The notes beneath the pieces are model-generated. The model saw nothing but the letters and a program-made list of their open reading frames with translations. It was not told where the DNA came from and did no database searches. This document shows positions 41,924 through 50,105 of a DNA stretch of 64,000 nt, piece by piece (within the stretch, counting starts at the first letter, position 1; each line of letters begins with the position of its first letter). Source of the DNA: Kiritimatiellales bacterium. Its GTDB lineage: Bacteria > Verrucomicrobiota > Kiritimatiellia > Kiritimatiellales > Tichowtungiaceae. The position numbers and the translations under genes were made by a program. The stretch covers positions 186,001-250,000 of the forward strand of contig JBBADV010000002.1 in assembly GCA_041656295.1 (NCBI GenBank), written 5' to 3'.

Positions 41924-42724
41924 TCAGTTAGCTCTAACCGACCCGGCGGATTTGATGAATTTGTTCATCGCCGCGAAATATTCCGGTATTTCATGAATAT
42001 CCATGTGACCCGTCGGCAGAGTAATAATTTTTTTTGTACCGGCATATATTTCAGCAAGTGTTTCGCCGCTTTGCAGCGGAATCATTTCGTCGTGCGCTGC
42101 AAGCAGAATTAAAGCCGGCGTTTGAATGGTTGTCACATAATCAATGGAACGGAATCTGTGCCGAAGCAGCAAATTGAGCGGCGGCAGAAACGGATATTGA
42201 AAGCGCGCGGCATCTTCAATTTTGGCGTAGGGTGTAACGAGGATCAATCCGGCGCTTGGCCGTGCGGCAGCAACCTGTACCGCAATGCCGGTGCCGAGAC
42301 TCCGTCCCATCAGAAACAGTTGTTCCGCCGGCGTGCCGGTTTCTGCGCGGAACAGGTCATACAGTTGTATCGCATCAGAAACCATGACTTTTTCACCGGG
42401 TTTGCCGGCGCTTAATCCGTAGCCGCGATAGTTGATCATCAGCACGTTGGCATCAAGTCCGTTGAACATGATTTCAACATGATTCGCCAGATCCTCGGCG
42501 TTGCCGCCGTGGTAAATCACGGTGACCGGTTTCTTTTTATCAATAAACCAGCCCTCATGCCAAAAGCCGTCGATGGTGCGATCCCACCGGAAATGTTCAA
42601 ATGCCGCCGGCGGATTTTCATGCTTGGGCTGAAACAGAAATTTTTCCTGCCGGATCCACATCCAGCATAAAATTCCGGCATAGAGCAGGGCGCAGATAAA
42701 AATGATGCGAACGATGAGACTCAT
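41924..42724 (-). CDS. Membrane-anchored alpha/beta hydrolase
   Basis: The protein has 266 residues from the ATG at 42724, which follows GGAGAGATGCA; an upstream in-frame start lies in a repeat. There is an N-terminal hydrophobic anchor (SLIVRIIFICALLYAGIL), then an alpha/beta hydrolase fold: YHGGNAED oxyanion region, GRSLGTG nucleophile elbow, AAHDEMIPLQSGE with the acid and LPTGHMDIHE with the His. It resembles BEM46/YfhR-like hydrolases. The substrate is unknown. It is convergent with the transporter gene. Confidence 0.88.
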   Translation of the reverse strand: MSLIVRIIFICALLYAGILCWMWIRQEKFLFQPKHENPPAAFEHFRWDRTIDGFWHEGWFIDKKKPVTVIYHGGNAEDLANHVEIMFNGLDANVLMINYRGYGLSAGKPGEKVMVSDAIQLYDLFRAETGTPAEQLFLMGRSLGTGIAVQVAAARPSAGLILVTPYAKIEDAARFQYPFLPPLNLLLRHRFRSIDYVTTIQTPALILLAAHDEMIPLQSGETLAEIYAGTKKIITLPTGHMDIHEIPEYFAAMNKFIKSAGSVRAN

Positions 42725-42742
42725 TGCATCTCTCCACAATGG

Positions 42743-42764
42743 GAGCAGGCATTCCTGCCTGCTC
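42743..42764. repeat. REP-like palindrome
   Basis: GAGCAGGC, then ATTC, then CTGCCTGCTC folds into a hairpin just upstream of the hydrolase gene. A related palindrome with GGACAGGCA arms is at 36099-36119. Confidence 0.5.
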
Positions 42765-42795
42765 ATTCGGACAGACAGGAGTGTCTGCCCGTAAA

Positions 42796-43305
42796 CTAAA
42801 ATTTTTCCTGAACAACAAGCTCGCTTAACGGTTTGCGGACTTTCGGGCGTCCGGTGTCGTTCGGGGTACCGAGCGTGAGCATGATCAGGGGTTCAGATGA
42901 GTCGGGAATCTCTAAAACGCGCCGGACAATCTCCGGATCAAACGCACCGATCCAGCAGGTGCCGAGTCCGAGCTCGGCGGCAGCCAGCGTCATATGGTCG
43001 ATTGCTATTCCGGCATCAAGGTCAACCAGACAGCGGTTGTCGCATTTCCGCTTCCACGCAATTTCCGGCAGCGTACAGATGACAATAATAACCGGCGCGT
43101 CGGCAAACCACGGATAGCGTTCCGGCGTCAGTCCGGCAATGCGCTTTTTATCACGCACGACAATAAATTTAAACGGCTGCAGGTTGCAGGCGGTCGGTGC
43201 GAGGCGTCCGGCTTCCAGGATTTCATTAAGCAGGTTTTCCGGTACCGGATCAGATTTATAGGAACGGACACTGACGCGTTTTGTGGCGAGCTCAATAAAC
43301 TTCAT
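42796..43305 (-). CDS. Nitroreductase-family FMN protein
   Basis: The protein has 169 residues from the ATG at 43305 (AAAGG seven bases upstream), preferred over a TTG two codons before. RVSVRSYKSDPVPENLL with the FMN-binding RSY, APTACNLQPFKFIVV and GLGTCWIGAF near 120 are family signatures. Such enzymes reduce nitro groups, quinones or flavins with NAD(P)H. The specific substrate is unknown. It lies upstream of the hydrolase on the same strand. Confidence 0.92.
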   Translation of the reverse strand: MKFIELATKRVSVRSYKSDPVPENLLNEILEAGRLAPTACNLQPFKFIVVRDKKRIAGLTPERYPWFADAPVIIVICTLPEIAWKRKCDNRCLVDLDAGIAIDHMTLAAAELGLGTCWIGAFDPEIVRRVLEIPDSSEPLIMLTLGTPNDTGRPKVRKPLSELVVQEKF

Positions 43306-43435
43306 AGTCAACCTTTCTGTTATTATTTGGATTAAACCACGAATTCATACCAATGTTCACGTAAAATATCATGACTGGTATTTTAACATTGATTTATGAA
43401 TTGCTGTTTTGCCTCTGTTTTTTCATTCTTGCGTG

Positions 43436-43900
43436 ATGAATAAAAAACAGCGCCCGGGCTGGGACGAGTATTTTATGGATATTGCGCATGTGGTGAAATC
43501 GCGTGCGAATTGCAGTCGCCGGAAAGTTGCGGCAGTGATCGTGCGCGATAAACGGATTGTTTCGACGGGCTATAACGGCACGCCGCGCGGAATTAAAAAT
43601 TGTGATGAAGGCGGTTGTGCGCGCTGCAGTTCGGATGCGCCGTCGGGTCAGTCGCTCGGCGATTGTGTTTGCTGCCACGCAGAAGAAAATGCGATTGTGC
43701 AGGCGGCATATCACGGGATTTCGGTGAAGGGCGGAACGCTGTACTGTACGAACAGTCCGTGTCTGATGTGCACAAAGATGATCATTAACGCCGGGATTGC
43801 TGAAGTGGTATATGACGAGGAATATTGTTTCGGCGCGCAGTCGCGCGCGCTGTTTCTTGAAGCCGGGATTACCTGCCGGCAATTAATTAAACCGGTATAA
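43436..43900 (+). CDS. dCMP deaminase family protein
   Basis: The protein has 154 residues from the ATG at 43436; an earlier in-frame start at 43409 lacks family sequence. RPGWDEYFMDIAHVVKSRAN is the typical start. The zinc and catalytic sites are CCHAEENAIVQ (HAE) and NSPCLMCTKMI (PCxxC). An extra cysteine group, GGCARCSSD, may bind a second zinc, as in ComEB and dCMP deaminases. It probably converts dCMP to dUMP for thymidylate supply. Confidence 0.92.
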   Translation: MNKKQRPGWDEYFMDIAHVVKSRANCSRRKVAAVIVRDKRIVSTGYNGTPRGIKNCDEGGCARCSSDAPSGQSLGDCVCCHAEENAIVQAAYHGISVKGGTLYCTNSPCLMCTKMIINAGIAEVVYDEEYCFGAQSRALFLEAGITCRQLIKPV

Positions 43901-43938
43901 ACGATCGTTAACCTCAAAAAATACGAAAAGATATAAAG

Positions 43939-44793
43939 ATGGAAGTCGGGAATAGGATTGTACTGTTGAATTCCGGATTTTTAATTTGTCGTATGCGTCG
44001 GGTTTTGAGCGGTATCGGTAAAGAATTAATAAAAATTTCCATTGTGCTGGGTTTTATAATCGCCGCCGGCAATGCCGGCGCGATGCCGTTTCCGGTTGGT
44101 GAAGAGTTAATTTACGGCGGGACATGGAACGGTATTCCGGTGGCATGGGCAAAAGCTACCGTCAGCAACGCTGAATTTAACGGAAAGCCGGTGATTTGTC
44201 TGCGTGTTGAGATTCAAACGTACGCTTTTTTTAATGCAGTTTTCCCGGTGGACGACAGTTACGAAAGTCTGGTTGATCCTGAAACATTGCTGCCGGTGCG
44301 CTATGAAAAAAATCTGAGGGAAGGGCGCTACCGCTGTCACGAAGTGACCACGTTTGATTTCGTAACGTTGAAAGCGCATTTTGAACGGTTGACGAACGGC
44401 AAAATGAAGGTGTACGACATTCAACCGACCGCCCGTGATATTGTCAGCTTTATGTATTTTATGCGTGGTGAAACACTGGAGCCGGAACGTGAAACCAAAC
44501 ATCTGGTGCTGGCGGATGAAAAAATTTACGACCTGACGATAAAAACCGCCGAGATCGAAAAAATCAGCCTGCCGGATTATAAACAGAAGATTCCAAGCCT
44601 GCGGCTGATGCCGGAAGCGTCGCTTGACGACTTGTTTATCCGCACCGGAAAAGCTACGGTATGGGTGTCGCGCGATTCCCGCCGGCTGATGACGTTTGCA
44701 AAAGCGAGTGCGCCGTTCGGGAAAATCCGGTTGACACTGAAAGAGGTGAACGGCGCCGGCGATGATTTCTGGATCAAGGAAAAGAAAAAGTAG
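43939..44793 (+). CDS. DUF3108 periplasmic protein
   Basis: The protein has up to 284 residues; an internal ATG at 43993 (MRRVLSGIGKEL) may be the true start, because the signal-like helix (SIVLGFIIAAGNAGA) follows it. The mature part begins FPVGEELIYGGTWNGIPVAW, the hallmark opening of DUF3108, and is all beta. The function is not known; such proteins are often encoded near envelope genes. Here it is contiguous with kdsB (no gap), which suggests an envelope-related role. Confidence 0.8.
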   Translation: MEVGNRIVLLNSGFLICRMRRVLSGIGKELIKISIVLGFIIAAGNAGAMPFPVGEELIYGGTWNGIPVAWAKATVSNAEFNGKPVICLRVEIQTYAFFNAVFPVDDSYESLVDPETLLPVRYEKNLREGRYRCHEVTTFDFVTLKAHFERLTNGKMKVYDIQPTARDIVSFMYFMRGETLEPERETKHLVLADEKIYDLTIKTAEIEKISLPDYKQKIPSLRLMPEASLDDLFIRTGKATVWVSRDSRRLMTFAKASAPFGKIRLTLKEVNGAGDDFWIKEKKK

Positions 44794-45558
44794 ATGACGG
44801 CAGAAACAAAACAAGTGATCGGTGTCATTCCGGCACGCTGGGCATCAACGCGACTGCCGGGTAAGCCGCTCGCACTGATCGCCGGAAAACCGCTGATTCA
44901 GCGCGTAGTTGAGCGTGTAATTCAGGCAGAAACTCTAAGCGCAGTGGTGGTTGCTACGGACGATCAGCGAATCATTGATGCTGTAAACGACTTTGGCATT
45001 GCCGGCGTTAAAGCGGTGATGACGCGCAGGGATCACCCGACCGGAACCGACCGCATCGCCGAAGCTGTTTCCGGTGAAACGTGTGATGCGCTGATTAATA
45101 TCCAGGGCGACGAACCGCTGATTGATCCGGCGCTGATCGACCGGCTTGCCGGAATTATTTCCACCGGCGACTGGGATATGGCGACTGCCGCCACACCGAT
45201 TGAAAACGCGAATGATTTAAATGATCCGGCAAAAGTAAAAGTTGTTTTTGCCCATGACGGACGCGCCCTCTATTTTTCACGCGCGACGATTCCGGCGGTG
45301 CGCGATGCCGGCATGGATACGGACGGCGCACATTGGCGGCACATCGGAATTTATGCGTACCGGCGCAATTATTTATTGAAGCTGGTAAACGAACCGCCGT
45401 GTCAGCTGGAAAATCTGGAAAAGCTTGAGCAGTTGCGCGCGCTGTATATCGGCTGCCGCATGAATGTGCTGCAAGTGAACGAATCCGGTATCGGTGTTGA
45501 TACTCCGGAGGATATTTTGAAGGTGGAGAATATATTAAAGGGAATGAATCTGGATTAA
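44794..45558 (+). CDS. kdsB: CMP-Kdo synthetase
   Basis: This 254-residue 3-deoxy-manno-octulosonate cytidylyltransferase has PARWASTRLPGKPLALI as the nucleotide-binding start, VATDDQRI, TGTDRIAEA, INIQGDEPLI and RHIGIYAYRR, all as in KdsB. It activates Kdo with CTP for lipid A core assembly, so the organism makes LPS. The ATG follows the DUF3108 stop directly. Confidence 0.96.
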   Translation: MTAETKQVIGVIPARWASTRLPGKPLALIAGKPLIQRVVERVIQAETLSAVVVATDDQRIIDAVNDFGIAGVKAVMTRRDHPTGTDRIAEAVSGETCDALINIQGDEPLIDPALIDRLAGIISTGDWDMATAATPIENANDLNDPAKVKVVFAHDGRALYFSRATIPAVRDAGMDTDGAHWRHIGIYAYRRNYLLKLVNEPPCQLENLEKLEQLRALYIGCRMNVLQVNESGIGVDTPEDILKVENILKGMNLD

Positions 45559-45559
45559 A

Positions 45560-45798
45560 ACCATCCACGAAAACCACGAATGGACACGAATAAAATTTTT
45601 AACCTCGGATAACACGAATAGAGACAGATTTTTACAAAGAGGTAACAAAGAAAACGAAGGAAAAAGGCAGGGCACGCAGTCCCTTGCGCGCCGCCGGTTG
45701 AATAGAAAATTTTTCAAATAATTTTTAACCGCTGAATACACGAATAACACGAAAAATTACATTGTGATGCGTAGGAGAAATTTTCAGGAGATTAAAAA
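45560..45798. repeat. Repeat-rich gap between kdsB and kdsA
   Basis: The gap holds CCACGAAAACCACGAATGGACACGAATAAA, AACCTCGGATAACACGAATAG and AACCGCTGAATACACGAATAACACGAA, members of the ACACGAA/ACACGGAT family, plus the GGCAGGGC repeat at 45666-45694. No gene is seen. The kdsA ribosome site (CAGGAG) is at the right end. Confidence 0.55.
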
Positions 45799-46614
45799 AT
45801 GACCAAAGTCGTAAAAGCAAGGGGCGTGAAGTTTGGCGGGAAAAACCCGCTGGCACTGATGGCAGGGCCGTGTGTGATTGAGAATCGCGCACTATGTATG
45901 GATATAGCAAAGCGCTTAAAGGCGATGTCGGATAAGCTGAACGTGCCGCTGGTATTTAAGGCATCGTATGACAAAGCAAACCGGACGTCGATTCACTCCT
46001 ACCGCGGCCCCGGTATCGCCAAGGGACTGGAAATTCTCGCAGAGATCAGAGAAAAGTTTAATGTGCCGGTTTTAACGGATGTTCACAGTGAACAGGAAGT
46101 TCCGCTGGCAGCGCAGGTGGTGGATATTCTGCAGATTCCGGCGTTTCTCTGCCGGCAGACGGATCTGCTGATCGCCGCCGGTGAAAGCGGCAAGGCGGTG
46201 AATGTGAAGAAAGGTCAGTTTCTCGCACCGCGGGACATGAAAAATATTATAACAAAACTGGAGTCGACCGGTAACAAAAATATTATTCTGACGGAGCGCG
46301 GCGTATCGTTCGGCTACAACACGCTGGTGGCAGATATGCGGAGCCTGTTGATTATGCGCGAATTCGGTTATCCGGTGGTGTTCGACTGCACGCACAGCGT
46401 GCAGTCGCCGGGCGGCGCAGGCGATTGTTCCGGTGGTGACGGTAAATATGCGCCTTATCTGGCGAAAGCGGCAGTGGCGGTGGGCGTCGACGGAATTTTC
46501 CTGGAAACGAATGTTGACCCGTCGAAAGCGCTTTCGGATAAAGCCAATGCGATTCCTTTTAAAGAGGTGCCGAAGCTGTGGCAGACGCTGACAGCGATTA
46601 ATGAGGTAAAATGA
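45799..46614 (+). CDS. kdsA: Kdo-8-phosphate synthase
   Basis: The protein has 271 residues. LMAGPCVIENRALCMD, FKASYDKANRTSIHSYRGPG, VLTDVHSEQE and DCTHSVQSPG with the conserved His and Asp are diagnostic. It condenses phosphoenolpyruvate with arabinose-5-phosphate to form Kdo-8-P. The next gene starts inside its stop codon region (ATGA), so kdsA-lptA/C-lptB form an LPS operon. Confidence 0.96.
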   Translation: MTKVVKARGVKFGGKNPLALMAGPCVIENRALCMDIAKRLKAMSDKLNVPLVFKASYDKANRTSIHSYRGPGIAKGLEILAEIREKFNVPVLTDVHSEQEVPLAAQVVDILQIPAFLCRQTDLLIAAGESGKAVNVKKGQFLAPRDMKNIITKLESTGNKNIILTERGVSFGYNTLVADMRSLLIMREFGYPVVFDCTHSVQSPGGAGDCSGGDGKYAPYLAKAAVAVGVDGIFLETNVDPSKALSDKANAIPFKEVPKLWQTLTAINEVK

Positions 46615-47465
46615 ATAAACGGATCTTCATTTGCTTTGCCGGAATGTTACTTTCGCCGGCGTTTGCACAGAATTTTTCACAGATGGAAATCAGCGGTTTC
46701 CGTGTGCCGGAATATGATGAAAACGGGAATATGACGTCCCAGTTTTTTGGTGAACGTGCGGAAATTCCAGGTGACGGCGGCGATGCAAAAATTACCGGTT
46801 TACGCGTTGAACTGTATAAGGCGGGTGAAACGGCGGGTGTGATTACATCACCGCTCTGTTTTTACAATCAGAAAACACGTGTTGCGACATCGGAAGAGAC
46901 GGTCAATGCAGATATGGACCGGATTCAGCTGCGCGGGCGCGGCTATGTGCTGCATTCAAATGAAAATACCGTGCGCGTACTGAATGAGAGCCATGTAACG
47001 ATTCATGACGTCATGGCGGCGATGGATGATGAGGCAGTGGCGGGAAAAAAGCGTGATGGCACTACGGTGATCACATCGAAAGAGCTGTTTATGGATTATA
47101 AGGCGCGACTGGTGCGTTTTGAACAGAATGTAAAAGTAGTTGACCCGCAGATGGTGATGGACTGCGATACACTGGAAGTTCATTTTAGCGAAAACAATGA
47201 AATTAGCTGGATTGAGGCGCTCGGCAGCGTTAGGATGGCGCAGGAAAACGAAGGAAGAGAAGCTGTCGCCGGGCGTGCAACCTATGATGTTAAAACAGAC
47301 GAGTTTACTCTGGAGGATAACCCGGTGCTTTCAGACGGCCGCAATAAACTGTACGGCGAACGGATTCGCGTGTGGCGCAAAAGCAACCATGCGGTCAGTG
47401 AACCGGCGCGTGCCATTATTTTTCCTGATGACAATAACGCCGAAATTCGTGAATTATTGAAATAG
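46611..47465 (+). CDS. LptA/LptC-like LPS transport protein
   Basis: The protein has 284 residues with a signal peptide (KRIFICFAGMLLSPAFAQ, cut near residue 20). It is beta-rich, with two parts: an N-terminal LptC-like stretch (ISGFRVPEYDENG, TSQFFGERAEI) and an OstA/LptA-like part (VNADMDRIQLRGRGYVLH, ITSKELFMDYKARLVRFEQN). These jellyroll proteins form the periplasmic bridge that carries LPS from the LptBFG complex to the outer membrane. Its place between kdsA and lptB supports this. Whether it replaces LptA, LptC or both is unclear. Confidence 0.8.
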   Translation: MNKRIFICFAGMLLSPAFAQNFSQMEISGFRVPEYDENGNMTSQFFGERAEIPGDGGDAKITGLRVELYKAGETAGVITSPLCFYNQKTRVATSEETVNADMDRIQLRGRGYVLHSNENTVRVLNESHVTIHDVMAAMDDEAVAGKKRDGTTVITSKELFMDYKARLVRFEQNVKVVDPQMVMDCDTLEVHFSENNEISWIEALGSVRMAQENEGREAVAGRATYDVKTDEFTLEDNPVLSDGRNKLYGERIRVWRKSNHAVSEPARAIIFPDDNNAEIRELLK

Positions 47466-47470
47466 CGGTT

Positions 47471-48205
47471 ATGGAAACGAACGATTACCTGGTTCGCACC
47501 GAAAAGCTGGTGAAAAGTTATCGTGGACGCACGGTGGTGAATGGCGTGGATGTGAACGTCCGTACCGGCGAAATTGTTGGACTGCTCGGTCCGAACGGTG
47601 CCGGCAAAACGACAACGTTTTATATGGTAACGGGTTTACTTCATCCTACTGCCGGCGAAGTATATTTTAAGGGGCGCAATATCTCTAAAGTCCCAATGTA
47701 CCGGCGCGCACGGATGGGCATGGGATATCTTTCGCAGGAGCCGTCAATTTTCCGTAAGCTGACGGTGCAGGAAAATGTGATGGCGATTCTGGAAACTCTG
47801 CCGGTATCGCGCAAAGAACGCCGCGAGCGGCTGGAGTTCCTGCTGAATGAACTGAAAATTTCACACCTGGCAAAACAGCCGGCGTATACACTGTCCGGCG
47901 GCGAACGCCGGCGTCTGGAAATTACGCGTGCGCTGGTAACAAATCCGGCGCTGATCCTGCTTGATGAACCGTTTAGCGGCGTTGATCCGCTCGCAGTTTA
48001 TGAAGTGCAGGAAATTGTTAAAGAACTGCGGAATAAAGGTCTCGGTGTTTTGATTACCGACCACAATGTACGCGAAACACTTGCAGTGGTTGACCGTGCA
48101 TATCTAATGTGCGAAGGTAAGGTATTGCGCGAAGGCAACAGTGATTTTTTGGTTAACGATGAAGAGAGCCGCCGGCTCTATCTGGGACCGCGGTTCTGTA
48201 TGTAA
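47471..48205 (+). CDS. lptB: LPS export ABC ATPase LptB
   Basis: The protein has 244 residues. Walker A is GPNGAGKTTTFYM, the signature LSGGERRRLEITRAL, Walker B LILLDEPFSGVDP, and the switch His is in LITDHNVRETL. FSGVDP and ITDHNVRETL are typical of LptB rather than of other ABC ATPases. It powers extraction of LPS by LptFG, which is not encoded here. It lies five bases after the LptA/C-like gene. Confidence 0.96.
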   Translation: METNDYLVRTEKLVKSYRGRTVVNGVDVNVRTGEIVGLLGPNGAGKTTTFYMVTGLLHPTAGEVYFKGRNISKVPMYRRARMGMGYLSQEPSIFRKLTVQENVMAILETLPVSRKERRERLEFLLNELKISHLAKQPAYTLSGGERRRLEITRALVTNPALILLDEPFSGVDPLAVYEVQEIVKELRNKGLGVLITDHNVRETLAVVDRAYLMCEGKVLREGNSDFLVNDEESRRLYLGPRFCM

Positions 48206-48225
48206 CAACAGGAAAGGAGCAGCCC

Positions 48226-48519
48226 ATGAAGGTATATATCACAGGACGCCAAGTCGAGATTACGGACGCAATCCGGGATCATATCTATGATAAGGTGGAG
48301 CGGACTCTGACTGCGTTTCCGCGCGTAGAGGATGTTCGTATTGTGATTGAACTTCAAAAGCTTTTGCATCGCACAGATGTTGTTGTTACAGGTAAGGATC
48401 TGCACGTGGAGGCGAGTTCATCGGATGAAAATCTGTTTAAGTCAATTGATGACGCATTGATAAGAATGGAGCGCCAGCTGCGGAAGTTGCGTGAAAAAAT
48501 GATAAGTCATTACAAATAA
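48226..48519 (+). CDS. hpf: Short ribosome hibernation promoting factor
   Basis: The protein has 97 residues. MKVYITGRQVEITDAIRDHI is the family start, and the single RaiA/HPF domain is complete; the C-terminal dimer domain of long HPF is absent. It binds the ribosome decoding centre in slow growth. It follows lptB by 20 bp with AAAGGAGCAG as ribosome site. The lptB-hpf-PTS gene order is also conserved in Proteobacteria. Confidence 0.93.
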   Translation: MKVYITGRQVEITDAIRDHIYDKVERTLTAFPRVEDVRIVIELQKLLHRTDVVVTGKDLHVEASSSDENLFKSIDDALIRMERQLRKLREKMISHYK

Positions 48520-48524
48520 TCAAA

Positions 48525-48599
48525 AGTCGAATGTCTGAAGGTCAAAAGTTTGAAAGTCACCAATCAGATTGTTGACTTTCGACCTTCAGACTGTTGACT
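48525..48599. repeat. Inverted repeat between hpf and hprK
   Basis: The left arm AGTCGAATGTCTGAAGGTC and the right arm GACCTTCAGACTGTTGACT are complementary apart from a few positions. It may terminate the upstream operon. Similar AAAGTCTGAAAG strings occur near 28130. Confidence 0.55.
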
Positions 48600-48609
48600 C
48601 TTTCTTTCT

Positions 48610-49560
48610 ATGTCAATTTCTCTCAAACAGCTTTTTGAAGCGGGCAAACAGCGCTTAGGACTGGAACTGGTGTCCGGCGGAGAAATATCGCTGAACCGTA
48701 CGATCGAGGAGAGCGCACTGAACCGTCCCGGGCTGGCGCTCACCGGATTTTTTCAATATTTTGCGCAACGCCGGCTGCAGGTTTTCGGGCTGGCGGAATT
48801 CACCTATTTAAAAAGTCTGCCGCAGGCGGAACAGGAAATCCGTGTGCGTGCGCTGCTGAAAAAAAAGATTCCCGGCATCGTTGTTGCCCGCAACCGGTAT
48901 CCGGTGCCGTGGCTGAGAGATCTGGCGGAGGCCTTTCATACACCGGTATTCCGCACGCCGTTGATCACTAGTAATTTTATTAACGAATGCATTCTTTTAA
49001 TTGAAGAACTTACTGCGCCGCGCGGACGCCTGCAGGGAACGATGCTCGAAATTATGGGCATCGGGGTTCTGCTGAAAGGGCCGGCGGGCATCGGAAAGAG
49101 CGAAGCGGCGCTTTCGCTGATTAAAAAAGGATACAGTCTTGTTTCAGACGATGTCACTGAAGTGATCCGGCAGTCAGGACGATTAACAACATATGCCAAT
49201 GAAATGACACGGTATCATATGGAAATTCGCGGCGTCGGCATCGTGCATGTGCCAAGCCTGTTCGGGGTATCCGCCATCCGGCGTAAGGCGGAGCTCGACA
49301 TCGTGATAGAGCTTCACCCGTATGTGAACGATTTGGAAGAGGAGCGCACCGGAATCACTCCGGGTGAAATTGAAATTCTCGGACTCAGGCGCCCGCTTTA
49401 CTCTCTGCCGGTCAGCTCCGGCAGGGATATGGCAAATATTATCGAAGCAACGGCATTAAATTATAAATTAAAACTGCTCGGTCATGATGCGGCCAAAGAA
49501 CTGAACGAAAAAATAATTGAACATTTTTTACGTAAGACAGGAAAAACAGATGGCCGCTGA
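48610..49560 (+). CDS. hprK: HPr kinase/phosphorylase
   Basis: The protein has 316 residues. An N-terminal MurF-like domain is followed by the kinase with P-loop GPAGIGKSEAAL (157 onward), SDDVTEV, MEIRGVGIVHVPSLFG and the C-terminal VSSGRDMANIIEATALN. It phosphorylates and dephosphorylates the regulatory Ser of HPr. One oddity: the conserved His in the SVHG block just before the P-loop of lactobacillar HprK is a Gln here (RLQGTMLEI). The 3' end overlaps the HPr start by 11 bp, so the two are coupled. Confidence 0.93.
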   Translation: MSISLKQLFEAGKQRLGLELVSGGEISLNRTIEESALNRPGLALTGFFQYFAQRRLQVFGLAEFTYLKSLPQAEQEIRVRALLKKKIPGIVVARNRYPVPWLRDLAEAFHTPVFRTPLITSNFINECILLIEELTAPRGRLQGTMLEIMGIGVLLKGPAGIGKSEAALSLIKKGYSLVSDDVTEVIRQSGRLTTYANEMTRYHMEIRGVGIVHVPSLFGVSAIRRKAELDIVIELHPYVNDLEEERTGITPGEIEILGLRRPLYSLPVSSGRDMANIIEATALNYKLKLLGHDAAKELNEKIIEHFLRKTGKTDGR

Positions 49561-49834
49561 AAAGGAAATGATTCGCGAAATTGAAGTGCTGAATGCCTAT
49601 GGCATTCATGCGAGGCCGGCGGCGCTGCTGGTGAAAGCCGCCGGTAAATACCGCAGCGATGTTTTTATCGGCCATGATGCATCGGATGAAGTTTCAGCTA
49701 AAAGCATCATGGGGCTGCTGACGATTGAAGGACATAAAGGCACCAAGCTCCGCATTCGTACCTGCGGCGTCGACGCTGAAGCGGCGATGAACGAAATCAT
49801 AAAACTTTTTGAAACTAAATTTCTTGAAGACTGA
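49550..49834 (+). CDS. ptsH: Phosphocarrier protein HPr
   Basis: The protein has 94 residues from the ATG at 49550 (ACAGGA eight bases upstream); an ATG at 49568 is an alternative. The active His20 is in AYGIHARPAA, and the regulatory Ser52 in SAKSIMGLLTI is the target of HprK. It carries phosphate from PtsI. No EII permease is seen in the window, so its role may be regulatory. It is coupled to hprK. Confidence 0.95.
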   Translation: MAAEKEMIREIEVLNAYGIHARPAALLVKAAGKYRSDVFIGHDASDEVSAKSIMGLLTIEGHKGTKLRIRTCGVDAEAAMNEIIKLFETKFLED

Positions 49835-50105
49835 TGTCCAGCAGTACGCGGTTGTGTTCACTGAAATCCAAAACTTATTGCACCGCATAAATCAGATATA
49901 ACCCGCCGGACAAAATGTGCACGGTGCAGATTTTTTTCAGGAACTCTGTGGATTCCTTTGGCGTTAAATATTATTGACTTGGAGAAGTGAGTGCGATACG
50001 CGTCGGCACATGAAAAGGCATTTTTCCATGGTAGAAAATGATTTCTGAATTGTTTCCGTATAAACCTGATAATCCGGAATTAACCGGCGGCTTTTTGAGT
50101 GTACT

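Noticed and set aside
49835..50105. Small gene or RNA between ptsH and ptsI
   Set aside because: Only a weak GCAC/GTGC hairpin and a T-rich stretch are present; no ORF with a start signal and no convincing structure.
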